From Umbilicaria muhlenbergii (lineage: Eukaryota; Ascomycota; Lecanoromycetes; Umbilicariales; Umbilicariaceae), in the NCBI GenBank assembly GCA_000611775.1, contig KK106982.1, positions 868,001 through 932,000 on the forward strand: 64,000 bases of DNA, read 5' to 3'. Positions 12,201-25,644 of this stretch are shown here, piece by piece; positions within the stretch are counted from its first letter, which is position 1; each line of letters opens with the position of its first letter. Made by a program: the position numbers and the translations under genes. The notes beneath the pieces are model-generated. The model searched no databases and was not told the DNA's origin. It saw nothing but the letters and a program-made list of their open reading frames with translations.

Positions 12201-15200
12201 TGCTTGGGCCTGGGCATATTGAAAATACCTTGCGGCTTTATGTTGAGCTGCTTCAGATATGGATCGAGGAAATCAAGCAAAAGACCAAGGACGCGGCCGT
12301 CGAGCCAGCAGACGACGGATCCCCAAGCAGCCGGGGACTTCACCTAGACCTAACAAGCTCATCTGCCCTTGTTGACGAGGTTGAGTCTCATGGTTTCTTC
12401 TTTCTCTGCTCCCAATCGCGGCGAGTTCGATCATTCGCTGTCACCGTCCTGAGACTCGTTGTTGAGTCCGACCGAGCCCTTGGCAGAGAAAATCCCAGGA
12501 TCATCCAGATTCTGGAGGGCGATTCTCAACGCGTAATGGACTCCAACGACGAACAGCTTTCGGTTGCCGAGAGAAGCCGCTTACAAAAAGGGAAGCGGAA
12601 AAGTGCATCCGTGAATACATTGATCGAACTTTGCAGCAGCGATGTGTCTTACGACTCGACGCTGTGGTTCAAGCTTTTTCCAAATCTAATCCGTCTAAGC
12701 TTCGATGTTTGTCCCGTCGCGGTGACTCTAGGGCGTGAGATTGTATGCAACAGACTGCTACAGATGCACAAGAGCATCTCAACATTGTCTGAAAATGCAC
12801 GGGCACCCCAGATACCCGCCTTTGATCTGGCCCCAACTCGGGCACTCACCAGACTGGGTGCTACACCGCCTGATGTAATCATCGAACAGTGGAAGCTGTA
12901 CCTCGTCATGGCCTGTACCACCCTGACCAACGCAGGAGCGCAGACGCAAAGTCAGCTGGCTAATACACAGCATGCGCGCAAAATATCGAAGAGCGCTCAG
13001 CAGGGGCAGGAGAAAATCAGCTCTGCTAGAGCATTGTTTGCTTATATCATCCCTTTACTTTCGGCCGGGCCCAGCTCAATTCGCGATGCAATAGTCATTG
13101 CACTTGGGGCCATCAACATCAACCTCTACAGAACGCTGCTAGAATCGTTGCAGTACGCAGTGACGACATGCAATGAAGAAGCAAAGCTACGTATCGGCAC
13201 TCATCAGCGCACTGCCAGCAGTCCGCGAAGAAATCGTCGCACTGATCGTCTAAGAACAGAAGTAACTCATGTCTACAAGCTCACATCGCACTTCTTACAC
13301 CAAAGGGAAGTGCTTCAGGATGAGTGGATTTTGAATAATCTTGTGACCTACACTAAAGACTTGAGGATTTTCTTAAGTGATGCTGAAGTTCAGAACGATT
13401 GGGAGTTTCAGAAGTTAAGGCGTCATTACTGTGGACTCATGGAAGAGGTCTTCGAAGGTATAAACCGAACGAAAGATCCGTCCAGGTGGATGCCATTCGA
13501 GTCAAGAAAGTCGGCCTTTGCCTTGATGGAGGACTGGTGCGGCTACTCTCCCAACCAGAATCAAATTACCCAACGCGAAGACAGCATGAGGCAGTCAGCA
13601 CTGGACCAACACCAGGATACTGGCGAAAAAGGCAATGTAACTGCAGCAATAGAGATCGAGAAGAGAAACCTTCGGACTGCTGCTTTGAGTGCTATGGCTT
13701 CTTTATGTGTAGGTATTCTCACTTCATTGGTACTCTATCGGAAGCTGACATGTCTTAGGGAGGCCCTATAAGCATCACCACGGAGAGTAAAGCGAACCTG
13801 TATTTTGACGTTCGTCGCATGCTTTCATGGATTGACCAAATCTTTGGGACGATTAGCGATAAGATGCACTCCATCGGGCGCCGCGCGTTGAGGAGCTTGA
13901 TCGTTTATAACAAAGACCACCCTTACCTGCTCGAGTATTCAATAGGAAAATGTTACATTGCACATAACCCAAAGGCGCCAAAAGCTCTTGAAAGCTATTT
14001 TGAGGTGGTGACCCAGGTCTTGGTGGAGCGGGACGATTACCCTTTCGCCTTCTGGCCAATCTTAGGTGCTGTGCTTTTCACACTGGGTAATGAGAAGAGC
14101 CATATTAGAATGAAGTCTGCTCGTCTGCTGCGGACTTTAGAGCAGCGACAGCAGAAAAGCTCTAAACTTCAAGACTTTGACATCAGTATCTCCGATAAGA
14201 CGACTGCGGTGTACAAATTGGCACAATTCGAAATTTCGAAGAGGCTTTCGAAGCAACATTCAGAGTCTGCCTTCTTCATTTTCTCTCAATTCTCAAGGTA
14301 CTTCAAGGAGAACGACCCGGATCATCAGCGCAACATGGTAGCGGCCATTTTGCCTTGGATACAAACAATTGAACTACAGCTGGACCCAAATGGTGGTCCG
14401 ACGGCCAACTCATACATGCTACTGGTCAATTTGCTAGAGATTACAACAAAAACGAGTAGTGCTTTACATAATGAAGTACAAGCTCTCTGGCAAGCCCTCG
14501 CGACAGGACCCCATGGCGGCAATGTCCAGCTGATTCTGGATTTTGTCATCACTCTATGTCTCGATAGGAGAGAGCAAAGTTTTGTTGATTATGCTAAGCA
14601 GATTGTCGTTTTCTTATCCAGCACGCCGGCAGGCCAGAAAGTCGTTGAGTTCCTACTCCTGCAGATTACACCAAGGAGCATGGTTCGAGTAGACCGCGAA
14701 CCTGTAGCGCCACCTCCCGATGCAGTGGGTTTACCCTATGTTGCTAATATTGCGGAAGCGCTACCAATCGGTAATAAGCAGGTCAGTCAGACTGTCCGCC
14801 TATAGGCGACTGGAGACGCTGACCATCGACAGTCTGGTTTCTCCTTGGGGCAGCTTTCCCTTATCTTGCTCGTTGATCTTATGGTGGCACCTGTAGAACT
14901 AGGAAAAGAAAGCGTACCTTTACTGTTGCAAGTCGTCATTGTTTTATGGGATCACTATACGTTACTTGTGCAGGAACAAGCTCGAGAGATGCTGGTGCAT
15001 CTCATTCACGAGCTAGTGATCTCCAAAATTGACGATGATTCTACGACTCCGAATAAGACCACGATCGAAGAATTCGTCGAGTCCATCCGACAGCACGAGC
15101 CGAAAGTTGTATGGACTTATGAAGAAAGTAATGGCAAAGACGAAGACGATGAAGGAAATCGAGTGCCAGCTTCCATGCCGCATGTGGCAAATGAAGTAGT

Positions 15201-17229
15201 AAATCTCTTCACTATCGCATACCCCGGTATCCATGAACAGTGGGCAAAGACGACATTGAGCTGGGCCACGTCGTGTCCCGTGCGGCATCTGGCTTGCAGG
15301 TCGTTCCAGATCTTCCGTTGTATTCTGACTTCGCTCGACCAGCCAATGCTAGCCGATATGCTCGCCCGGCTGTCGAACACTATCGCAGACGAGGAGAAGG
15401 ATATCCAAACGTTCTCTATGGAAATACTAACAACGCTAAACACAATCATCAGCGCACTAGAACCTGCAGATTTACTCCAGTATCCACAATTGTTTTGGAC
15501 AACATATGCCTGCCTGAACACAATTCACGAGAGAGAGTTCACAGAAACGCTCGGGATGCTCGAGCAGCTACTGGTTAAGGTCGATCTGAGCAAACCCGCC
15601 GTTATCAAGCTTCTCAGGGATGCAAAACCTGAAAAGTGGGAAGAATCCTTCGACGGCATAGCATCTCTAGTATACAGAGGGCTCAAGTCTGCTACTTCAT
15701 TGGAGAAGTCACTGTCAATCTTGGATCGAATTGCACCTTTACCAAGCAGTGAATTGGTTGGCGATCAAAGTCGGTTACTGTTCGGGATCCTCGCCAATCT
15801 ACCACGTTTCCTACATGCTTTGGATATCAGAAAACGGGACTCAAGCTGTATTCGAAATGCCAAGACTTTGGCATTAGTGGCTGAGTCCGAAAACCATCCA
15901 GATATTTCGCAGCTGCTCCACGCCTTTTTGAATTCCCGTTACCGTGTCAGTAAGGACTTTCTGGTGCCAATGCTGTCCTCGTTGCGGAGATCTTTCTTCC
16001 CAACATGGGAAGTCAAAAGTCTCATATTTCTGATGGGACTCCTGACCAACCGCCTCTCCTGGTACAAGCTCAAAACTATGGAGATCCTTTGCGTTCTTAT
16101 ACCAGATATCGATATGCGCCGGCCTGAAATAACAAGCCATGGCCCAGATCTAATCTCTCCGCTTCTACGGCTTCTACAAACGGAGTATTGTCCCCAAGCC
16201 TTGGAGGTCTTGGATCACATCATGATGATGTCCGCCACACCCATGGACAAGCATCATTTGCGAATGAGTATGGCGTCATCAGGATCTCGCTCTATCCGCA
16301 AGGAGTACGAACGAACACAGAGTCTTTACGGCATCCCAGAAGATACAGGGTGGTCTATACCAATGCCCGCAATCCATTCAAATACCACTCGTACGAATGT
16401 GCATGCAGTCTTCTACACATGTGCGAGCGCCAATCCTTGCCATGACTCTCCCGCGGCAACGCCAGATGTGGAGTTCCATACTGAAGAGTTCCAAAACGGC
16501 TCATACTTCCCTTTCGACCGTACAGCGACGATGATGTCCGAAGCAGAGGTGACCCTGGATGGCAATATGGGCGAACTCTTCTCCAAACTTGATAGCCTCG
16601 ATGATTTCTTTGAAGATAGCCTCACAATAGACGCCAATCCCAGCAGCCTATACTCAGGCCCAGCCGGGCTCGAATTCAGCCCCCACAATCCAGATGCTGG
16701 CGCCGATCTTTACGATCAGCAAACCGCGCCCATTCTCCACCAATCTCTCGCCCGTACCGCAAGCGTAACCTCCCTGCACAACGGCTTCACAGATCACCGA
16801 AGCCCCTCAGCACGAGACCCCGGTGTCATGACCCCGGTAGCCTTTGCAGCCCCCACCAGCACCACCACCGCACCAGTCGCTTTCCGTCCCAGCCTACACT
16901 CCCGCTCGGTAACCACCCCAGTCAACGCATTGCCCAAGCTCCGAGCAGGCGCCGACCTCCTCTCCGACGACGAAACGGACGAAATCTTCTCCGACGATGA
17001 ACGCTCGACGGGCAACAATGTCACTCATTCCGCCGGTAGTGGACATCATCTTTTGGGCAGTATGCTCCGCGGCACCAGGTCTGGTATGCGCAAATTGACA
17101 CCTGGAGCGGCGGGCCGGGAGTACAAACAACGGGCGCAGACGCAGAAGAGAGCACCGACTCATGGGCCTAATAGCCCGGAAGTGCCAAAGGTCCCCGAGG
17201 CGTATTTGAATATGCCACCGCAGGTTTAG
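9241..17229 (+). CDS. tao3: Cell morphogenesis scaffold Tao3/PAG1/Mor2 (Furry family)
   Basis: Giant HEAT-like scaffold of the RAM/MOR network, which in yeasts supports the Cbk1/Orb6 NDR kinase in polarised growth. Later exons are firm: 9314-10056, 10105-10335, 10382-13708, 13759-14781 and 14833-17229, with introns of 46-51 nt. The conserved N-terminal domain runs over the first junctions (GEFALHHLFNS / FVGQADHKINQC, then GPGVDANFDQLISALGHIAR). The C-terminal conserved region is on the last exon, followed by a Ser/Thr-rich tail. The start is less sure: the exon at 9314 needs one extra base from upstream, and ATGCAGTGCAAATGCTCTG at 9241-9259 supplies that phase with a 54-nt GTATCT...CAG intron, giving 2579 aa. 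The family call is firm; the first exon is a proposal. Confidence 0.93.
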
Positions 17230-17701
17230 TTTTGTTGTTGTCGTTGATCCGGCCAAAGAGGAGATGTCTGTGTCTGTTGAGCGTGTTTTTCTATTTACTT
17301 GTTGTCTGAATCTTCCGATCTTAGGATACCCTGGCATTTTCTTCTTTTGGTCGGGGTAGTGGTACGTAGCGATGAAACAGGCATCGTTTTAGGAGTCCAG
17401 GCTAGATAGATGTGCGTATTACGAGGTACTTGGATTTCCTCTAAAGGATGTTGTTATCAATGTACGGCCACTCGCTAGATGACAACGCGTATACTCAAAC
17501 CCCACGGGCCCTTGCTATCGCCACACACAGAAGTTGGCGCGGAACGTAGCGGTATCCTCATATGCCAGAAACACACCACCCTGCTCCCAGATAACCGACC
17601 TTGGAAAGTCCCTCATTTCACACCCTCCCAGAAAAAGCGCTACACCGACACCACCACGTATACGTCCCATAAAGGCCTCGGATGTATCATAGAATATTAT
17701 C

Positions 17702-20086
17702 TTATTCCCCCTCTTTCTTTCCGCCCTGTCGTGCCAAATGCGCCGCAAACTCCACCGCCGCCGCCTCACTCGCATCAACATTCGTCACCACCGGCGCGCC
17801 AAACTCCCTCCTAACCTCCGCATCCGCATTATTCTTCTTCTTCGCGCCCGGCTCCTTCTTCGCGGCCTTCACTCCCCCTTCTCTCCTCCCCTCCTCTTTC
17901 TTCTCCGCTACGTCATGCGGACAGAATAAATCGTCCGCACTCCACTTCTTGATCTGTAGCGGCTTATTCTGCTTCTTGTTTTCGGCGCAGCCCCCGATTT
18001 CGCGTCTGAACTCTGTGGCGAAGGTGGTGGAGAGCTTGTAGGCGTCTGCGGGGGTGAGGAGTTGGCCGGAGTGGGAGAGGATGGGGAGGGTGTCGAGGTC
18101 GGGGAGGTCGCCGTCGGAGGGGAGGATGGAGAGGAGGGGGGTCGATAGGAGGGGTCGCTCGGGGGATGGGGAGGTGGGAGTTATGGTGGCGGGGTCGACT
18201 GTGAAGGGTTCTTGAGGATCTGATGAAAGCTTTGCTCCGTCCGCAGGAGGTGGTGGCGTTCCTCCGTGAGTGTGCGCGACGAATTCCTCGGGGGGTTGGT
18301 AGAGCTCGTTGTGTACTGTGACAATCGCGTCTGAGGCGGGGAGGTTAGGGTACAAGAGGGTGTAGGCTCGGGCTCGCATGAGTTCAAGGACGTATTCCAT
18401 CCAAGAGGGGTATTTTTGTGATATTTGCTTGCTGCGTTGGTAGGGCGGAGAGGCGGAATTTCGAACGGCAATGCGGTTGCTGAGGAATGAGTGGAGCTCG
18501 ATCCATTTGTCTCCGAAGTAGAGAGCGGCATTGCTGTTTGGCGCTTGCCAAAGGAAAGGGGTGGTTTCTGTGGACTTGGACGCATCATCGCTACCAAGAG
18601 GATCTTCGTCAGAAGGTGGATCAAGGGGTGCGCTATCGTTCAAGTATGATGTTGGCAGTTCGAGACTGAGCCCCATAAGACCGCTCGAGGAATCACCCCG
18701 GCTGTAGGACGAGTACCTGTACTCAAGGAGATTGAATTTGAGATAGTGATAGTAAAGTGGGGAGAGCTCCACTTGGGGCGAAAGCACTAGTACATGGGAA
18801 TCCGCGGGTCTAGCAGGGTAGAAAGACTCAATGCTGTGGGCAGCCGCTTCTTCGACGGACATGCTTTGCCTGGGTATGCGGCGCCTTAGAGTGACTTGTG
18901 AAGTATGAGGCGCCCCTGAACCATCTATTGGTGGCCATACGAGATGATCCAGAAAGTGTTGAGTAGGAGGATCTATTTCGGGGGGAAGCTCGATTGTGAG
19001 ATGCGGCGGTCGAGATCCAAAGTAATCAGATTGTTCAATCGATCGCAGGAGCCTGATGAGCGAGCCCGACGAGTCCGAAGGCGCGTGGATTAGTATATCA
19101 ACGTCCGCATTGTTCCATGCTGGACGATGTTAGATCAAATACAATCAGCGCATCATTGCCGTCGATGCTCACCTTGTAGAGATCCGCTGTCTAGGCGGGT
19201 AATCCACATAAGATTCTCGGCGGCATCTGTAGGAAGCTCGATGAGTGCTCTTCCAATCTCCTTGGCTTTGGCTCGAATCGCTTTAACAAAGAATCGGCTC
19301 TCTTTGCTTGGGTCATCGGTGATGATAGCTTGCGGGTGCATGAAACTGTGGATGTGACCAAGACTTGCCCCCACGCTAACTTCCATACGTAAATCTGTGC
19401 TCCATGCGGAATAGTCTGGTCGGGCGTCTGGATACATGTCAGCCGCGACAGTTCTTTGGTCAATTAGATGAGGTCATACCATGCCAATAGATGTTGCACT
19501 CCTCGGTGACCCGGTTGATCTCTTTAAGAACGTCAATTGGAATATCCTCGCGGCCCATAATAGTAAAGTGCACATATGTTCTCTTCCATACAGCCATTTC
19601 GCATGCGATCGGTATCAGCTCGGAAGCACTCTTGAGATTCGAGACTGCGAACAAGACGTTCTTGTTGATATCTCGATGGCCTCCCGTCTTTGCAATACCA
19701 TGGAGGGATGAGCCCAGTTGATTCAAGTAAATGGGCCCGTTGTAGTAATGCTTGTCAGCGGAGCTCGGTCCCAGATCGCGTGGCGGCTGCTCCGTTGGAC
19801 TGCCTTGCTCTGCTGCAGGAGGTCTTCCAGGCCTACGTCCAGCCGTCGGAACTCCTCTGTTTCCTCTCTTATTTGCAGGGCCTAGGTCGGTAGGTATGTG
19901 CTTAACAAAAAAGTAGAGGAATATTAAGCCCGCCAACGCAATGGCCAGTCGCCTCCGCCGTACGCGCACGGGAGTCTGCCACAAGGGCCATATCGCTGGT
20001 AGTGAAAGGCCACTGCCAGGCCTGTGGTCATCGTCCTTTTTCCCAAGCTCTTCGTCGTCCGCAAAGATCCGCGCCGGTAGAGGCAT
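17702..20086 (-). CDS. Type II membrane protein, glycosyltransferase-like
   Basis: Predicted 759-aa protein from exons 20086-19480, 19427-19173 and 19119-17702 (760 codons exactly). A short basic cytosolic tail is followed by one membrane segment at about residues 48-63 (LAIALAGLIFLYFFVK), as in Golgi type II enzymes. The luminal part has a conserved fungal core: NVLFAVSNLKSASELIPIAC, then MGREDIPIDVLKEIN, then the exon-joining YWHDARPDYSAWSTD and AWNNADVDILIHAP, then SGSLIRLLRSIEQSDYF, which recalls a GT-A fold. The last 100 residues are Lys/Glu-rich. I recall this as a fungal protein usually labelled glycosyltransferase family 2-like. The substrate is unknown and catalysis is not shown by any motif I can verify. 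Confidence 0.7.
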
Positions 20087-20632
20087 TGTTGTTTCCGCGA
20101 GGTGGCTTGAGCTCGCAAGGAGCTGTGACTAGAGTCGCCAGCATGAGGAGAGTCTTCTTACTGTGCGCATGAGTCGTTGATGTAACACATCAGGCACAGG
20201 AGCGATGGCGCAACAGCGCTTGTCTCTGTGTCAACCAGCGCGAGGTGGACATGCCAAGGAAGAAGGGGGGGGGCAGCTTGACGGTGCTACTCATTCCGGG
20301 CAGGCGGCATCACCCTTAGCATCATATCTTATCTTAGGCGAATCTCGACCCCGGTCTCCTCTGCAATGCAGGCTCAGGCTTGCAGGTAGATACATCGAGA
20401 GATAGACGAGCTTTGGGATTCCCACCATCCCCCGGGAATCGTATTGAAAAAGGACAACGGCAAGGAGTGTCATCAATACGGCGGTGTTTGAGCTGGCTGT
20501 CATGTTTCAACGCCTTTCTGGCTATCGGTGCAACTAGTCGGTGGTGATTTCCTGCGTGCTTGCCCCATTACAACTCCCATCATTGGGTCCGCTCCAAGGT
20601 GCGGAAAATCGAGCGTCAGATCTCCCAGAAAG
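20087..20632. promoter_or_regulatory. Divergent promoter region, glycosyltransferase-like / MLH1
   Basis: A 546-bp spacer between two head-to-head genes. It should contain both promoters. It includes a G-run near 20263; no specific binding site could be assigned. Confidence 0.4.
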
Positions 20633-22975
20633 ATGCCAGAGCCCATGGAAGTCGACGCTGCGAGCCCAAGAGGGACCAAGAGAAAAGCAGGTGAAGCTGA
20701 CGCGCCACCCGAGGCACCCAGGAGGATCAAGGTAGATAATGTAGCCTCACAGGTAAAGACTAAGACTTATTGTTAAGATCAGGCTCTTGATCAAGATGTT
20801 GTCAATAAAATTGCCGCCGGCGAAATCATTGTTGCGCCTATGCATGCCCTGAAGGAGCTGATAGAGAACGCGGTCGATGCGGGCTCGACATCTTTGGAGA
20901 TATTGGTCAAAGATGGAGGGTTGAAGCTCCTTCAGATTACAGACAACGGCCACGGCATCAGTGTACGCTATCACAAGCCGTGGAAACTTGTCCTAGCACT
21001 AACAGGTGGTGCTGATGTCAGAAAGATGACTTGCCAATACTCTGTGAGCGGTTCACCACTTCGAAGCTCAAGGCATTCGAGGACCTCACGTCTATTGGTA
21101 CCTACGGTTTTCGTGGCGAAGCGTTAGCTAGTATCAGTCACATCGCACATCTAACCGTGACTACGAAGACTGCAGACTCTAGTTGTGCGTGGCGTGCCCA
21201 CTATGCCGATGGAAAGCTGGTCCCAGCTAAACCAGGACAGAGTGCCGAACCCAAAGCCACTGCTGGTCGTGGTGGTACGCAAATAACAGTACGTTCACCT
21301 GAGTGCTGACGCTTGATGTCCTGCTGACTTAGCCCAGGTCGAAGATCTTTTCTGGAATGTCACCCAACGCAGAAAGGCCTTCCGTTCGCACAGTGAGGAA
21401 TATGCCAAGATCCTCGACGTTGTGGGCCGCTATGCCGTGCATTGTGTGGGTGTTGCATTTTCTTGTAAAAAGCACGGGGATTCGACCATGGGTATTTCAG
21501 TCCCATCCAATGCGAACACTGTGGACCGCATCCGCCAGATACATGGCAGCTCCGTTGCGAATGAGCTGATCGAGTTCGATGTCAGTGATGATAAATGGGG
21601 GTTCAAGGCATCGGGCTGGACAAGCAACGCCAATTACCATGTCAAGAAGACTGTCATTCTTCTGTTCATCAATCACCGTTCGGTAGAATCCTCAGCAGTC
21701 AAGAAAGCTATCGAGCAAACATACTCGACCTTTCTGCCCAAAGGAGGCCATCCCTTCATCTACCTAAGCCTTGACATCGACCCCCATCGGGTCGACGTGA
21801 ACGTCCATCCAACCAAGCGCGAAGTCAACTTCCTCAACGAGGACGATATTATCGAAACAATCTGCGACTCGATCAGAGTAAAGCTTGCCCAAGTCGACAC
21901 AAGCCGCACATTCATGACCCAAAGCCTCCTTCCCGGCTCTAAAATTCCCACCGCCGCTTCCGCGCCCTCTGCCGCCTCATCAGCAACGCCAGGCTCAACC
22001 CGCCGAGCTCCAAACACCTCCACTCCGAAGCCCTACGAGAATAACCTCGTCCGCACAGACTCCAAGCTCCGCAAAATCACATCCATGCTCCCCTCCGGCA
22101 GTCTCTCAGCAACCGACGGCCAAGCCCCCACCCTCCCCTCCGACGACACCGAATACACCTACTCCGACCGCACCCCAACCCACTGCCGCCTAACCACCAT
22201 CAAAGAACTCCGCGCCACCGTCCGCGACGCCATGCACGCCTCCCTGACCGAAACCCTTGCCTCCCACACCTACATCGGCGTCGTCGATTTCCGCCGCCGC
22301 ATCGCCGCCATCCAAAGCGGCGTCAAGCTCTTCCTCGTCGACTACGGCCTTTTCTGCAACGACTACTTCTACCAAGTCGGCCTCACGGACTTTGGCAATT
22401 TCGGCTCTATACGCTTCAACCCGCCGCTTCCGGTTCGAGATCTCGTGGCTATAGCGGTCGCGCAGGAACGGGCGGCTACGGCGGACGATGGTGATGGCGA
22501 AGGAGGCGTCGAGTGGGCGGACGTGCCGGCGCGGGTGGAGAAAAGGCTCGTGCAGCGCAGGGAGATGCTGCTGGAGTACTTCTCGCTGGAGATTACTGCC
22601 GAGGGGGCGCTCGTGGGGCTGCCGCTGCTGATGAAGGGGTATACGCCGTCGATGGCGAAACTGCCGCGGTTTTTGATGCGCTTGGGGCCGTGTGTGGAGT
22701 GGGAGGACGAGAAGGGCTGTTTTCGGAGTTTTCTGACCGAGTTGGCGGCCTTTTATGTGCCGGAGCAGTTGCCGAATCCGAGGAGTGGGCAGGAAGGGCA
22801 GGGTGGGGAAGAGGATGGAGAGATCAGGGCGAGGAGAGAGAAGTTGGGGTGGGTGTTGGAGCATTTGTTGTTTCCGGCTTTCAGGGCGCGGTTGGTGGCG
22901 ACGAGGGGCCTGTTGGAGGGGGTGGTGGAGTGTGCGAATTTGAAGGGGTTGTATAGGGTTTTTGAGAGGTGTTGA
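20633..22975 (+). CDS. mlh1: DNA mismatch repair protein MLH1
   Basis: MutL-family ATPase that acts after MutS recognition, as a heterodimer with PMS1 or MLH3, in the nucleus. Exons 20633-20731, 20783-20962, 21022-21288 and 21338-22975 give 727 aa. GHKL ATPase motifs are intact: [11 protein letters not shown] (catalytic Glu and Mg-binding Asn at about 61-62), DNGHGI, and [27 protein letters not shown] follows the second junction. The second ATPase-side motif, [18 protein letters not shown], is present. The C-terminus is the MLH1-diagnostic FERC, which in this family contributes to the endonuclease site of the partner. The start MPEPMEVD is preceded by the divergent promoter; residues 1-33 are a variable leader. 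The linker at 22000-22200 is Ser/Thr/Pro-rich, as usual. Confidence 0.96.
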
Positions 22976-23170
22976 AACTGTGGAAGTATGGGTGCAGTGT
23001 CTGGAGTCGCATGTGAGGGAAGGATTATGCACATGTTAAGAGCTGCTTGCTCTACTCTGCTACTAATAGAATCGCAAAACATATCGCTTTATGCTCGAAC
23101 TTGTTCCTACTGGTCTTTAATCTTCACCGCCGCAACCGCCACCACTCCTTTGTCATCGAACATTTCCTAT

Positions 23171-24126
23171 TCACGCATCCATCCTCGTTTCCTTCAATTT
23201 AGCTCCGATTTTGCCGGCCGCAGATACGGACTCGCGGACCATGATATCGAGTTCTTGCGGCATGCTGCCACGCAGGAGATGGATCTTCTTCTTGATTTCG
23301 AACCCGAGTCTCTCGTAGATGATCAGGTTGATCGGATTACTGCTTTCAAGGTAACAGGCACGTCCTTCGGCGTCGGCCTTTCCAGTCCCAGCACCGTTAT
23401 TAGTCTCCTGATATGCACAAGCTTCTACGCCAACTAGTTTCGGGACGTACCTTCTCCGTCCCATAATTGATCGACTTCGTTGCATAGCCCTTGCCCCGCG
23501 CATTCGGCTTTGTTCCGATGTAGACGAGATACCAGGAGTGGTTGTCGCGATCACCTAGGACTTCGTGCTTCGTGGAGTGCAGGAGGGGTAAGAATTCGTT
23601 GAAGAAGCGCGTTCTGCCTTCGGTAGAAAGCTGGTAGTGCAGTCGCCACATGCCGCTGCGCAGGTAGGTGCACCAGTCGTCCATGTCTTTGCCCGGTGGC
23701 ATCCTGACTCCATGAACGCTGAGATCAGCGTTGGGTTCTCGGGGAACAAATATATCACAAATTTTAAGCACATGAGTTGGATACTCACCATAGAGCGACG
23801 CAGCTGTAGTCTGGACCGACGGCTGTTGCGAGACCGGCAAGGCAATGTGCGTAGGTGATGTACTCGAGGATGGTGACGTGGAGGTCCCACCTTTGACTTT
23901 CGGACCAATGCTCTCGGTCGGGGGTGTCGATGCAATACCTAACCACGCCGTCGTGGGCAAAGGCTTCGGCGAGGCATTGAGCCGCTGCTTTATATTCGTC
24001 GGGTCGAAGAACGCGGACTTGGGCGTCACTTGTATTGCACTGAGTAGCCATGCTTGTTGGAACGGGTTTGACAGTGGTGACAGGACTGGTTTTCTCCATC
24101 ATTGCGGATTGATGCTGGATCGACAT
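23171..24126 (-). CDS. GNAT-family N-acetyltransferase
   Basis: Predicted 265-aa acetyltransferase from exons 24126-23789, 23703-23451 and 23377-23171 (266 codons). The fold is recognisable from VRVLRPDEYKAAAQCLAEAF near the N-terminus, the acetyl-CoA pyrophosphate loop (WYLVYIGTKPNARGKGYATK, a Q/RxxGxG/A-type motif), and the closing strand YLESSNPINLIIYERLGFEI. Similar proteins are numerous in filamentous fungi, and their substrates are mostly unknown. It converges on MLH1, with 195 bp between stop codons. Confidence 0.85.
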
Positions 24127-25644
24127 GGGGATGGAGGTGAAAGGCCTTTGGTATTTGGCAGTGCAGTGCCCGCTTTCTCTGAATGAGAAGGGGAAGAGAG
24201 CTGTTTAGCTTGGCGGTTTAGGGCACTTGTTTCAGCTCCGAGGGTGAACCTAGCGTCGACTTCAGTCCAATTCATTCACGCGGGGCCAGGAGTGACTGAC
24301 GGACGTTCAAGGACTCCTATCCGCTGGTCGAGTCAAATCTCCGGTATGGACCTTCGAAAGCTGCGATCTCGATACCGTCTCAAATCGGGACGGGTAACGC
24401 AAGCAATGAAGAGATTGGCGTATATCAACCGACATCCACGCAAATGCTGGGCTGGTGACTCCTTCGAATACGCAGGGTGTATGTTGATCAAGATAAGCCG
24501 TACTAAAGGCGCGGATCGATTACCTTCAGACGTGAGGAGAGGCAGAAGACTTGTAAGCAAGCTGTCAAGATCTGGGCTGATCTCTGGCGGCGCCACCGAT
24601 GTTGTCTGAAGCTTTCAGTTGCAGTCTCCGTTTAGAGAAGAATGTTTGAAGAAACCCAAGTCTGTTAGGACTGAAGGCGAAGGTTGAGTTCTTCCACGTC
24701 AATGTCAGTGTGAAGAAGCAATCGTGCAACAGCAGAAGATCTCGCAGCGGATCACGGCCGGTTCTTAAAGTGGCGTGACAGATAGCCCGGAGACCAAGGC
24801 TGATGAGGCCTATAGGCCACCCCAAATGCTGCATTTGACTCCTGGCAGACGGGACGCGCTGCGGGCACTAATCGTATCGTGAATTTCGCAAAGGAAGCTC
24901 GTTGTACTGCATGGTCATGTGCCGGAATAGGCCAATAATGGGATCCCACGAACGATCCGACAGGCTGATGTTTGCCCATGGCTGGCGGGCGGGGGCGGCG
25001 GCCAAGACCGCGATAAGAAACAATCAGCTGCCCGCCGATGATCTGTTTACCTTATGAGAATACTTTCCTCAGGGTTCAATCCTCAGCATGGCCAGAGCAG
25101 CTGGAACATGAGGGGAAGGCAGCACAAGCACACGCCCCTGAAATGCAACCCATGCACCGGGCACCTGTTGCGCTCCGCAGCGATGGGCCGATCGGAAGCC
25201 AAAGAAGTTGTCGCATATACCTGACCTTTTCAGCCTAGCACGCCAAGGCGGCCCCTTGTCTTGCCCGCTCATCAGTCTCAGACATCAGTCTCAGACATCA
25301 GTCTCAGTCGCAACCCTTAGGGATTTTGCGTTTGGAATCTACGGAGGTACATACGTACCATCTGCACCATTGAGATACCCAGTCATGCCTATTTGGGAAC
25401 GGGTCCAGATAAACCTAATATCGAATTAAATGGAGACTGGTTAGGCCGCTGGATCCCTAGGGTTCTTGCTAAGTCACGGTCTATTTCGGACATATGCGAT
25501 TATATATTTCAGGCTGTCACGTCTTTTTGGAGGCTCGAATTGACCTTTATTTATACGTTTCTCGAGGTCGAAACCTTCGATTGCTTGCCAGCTAACGTAC
25601 AGGTTGTTGCCGTCGAAGCCATGCTTCCTTCCATTGTTGTTCAA
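24127..25644. other. Gene-free 1.5 kb
   Basis: Left edge of the accessory stretch. Short frames only, none recognised. It contains a short 13-bp tandem repeat listed separately. Confidence 0.4.
25271..25307. repeat. 13-bp tandem repeat, 2.8 copies
   Basis: The unit ATCAGTCTCAGAC repeats head to tail at 25271, 25284 and 25297, without mismatches; the third copy is partial. It is intergenic. Confidence 0.85.

Noticed and set aside
20753-20782. 30-nt intron at the first MLH1 junction (GTAAAG donor)
   Set aside because: Too short. Donor GTAGAT at 20732 gives a normal 51-nt intron and the family-typical [15 protein letters not shown] join.
22190-23032. 280-codon minus-strand frame opposite the 3' part of MLH1
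   Set aside because: A shadow of codon bias in the MLH1 last exon; it reads as low-complexity His/Arg/Pro/Gln.
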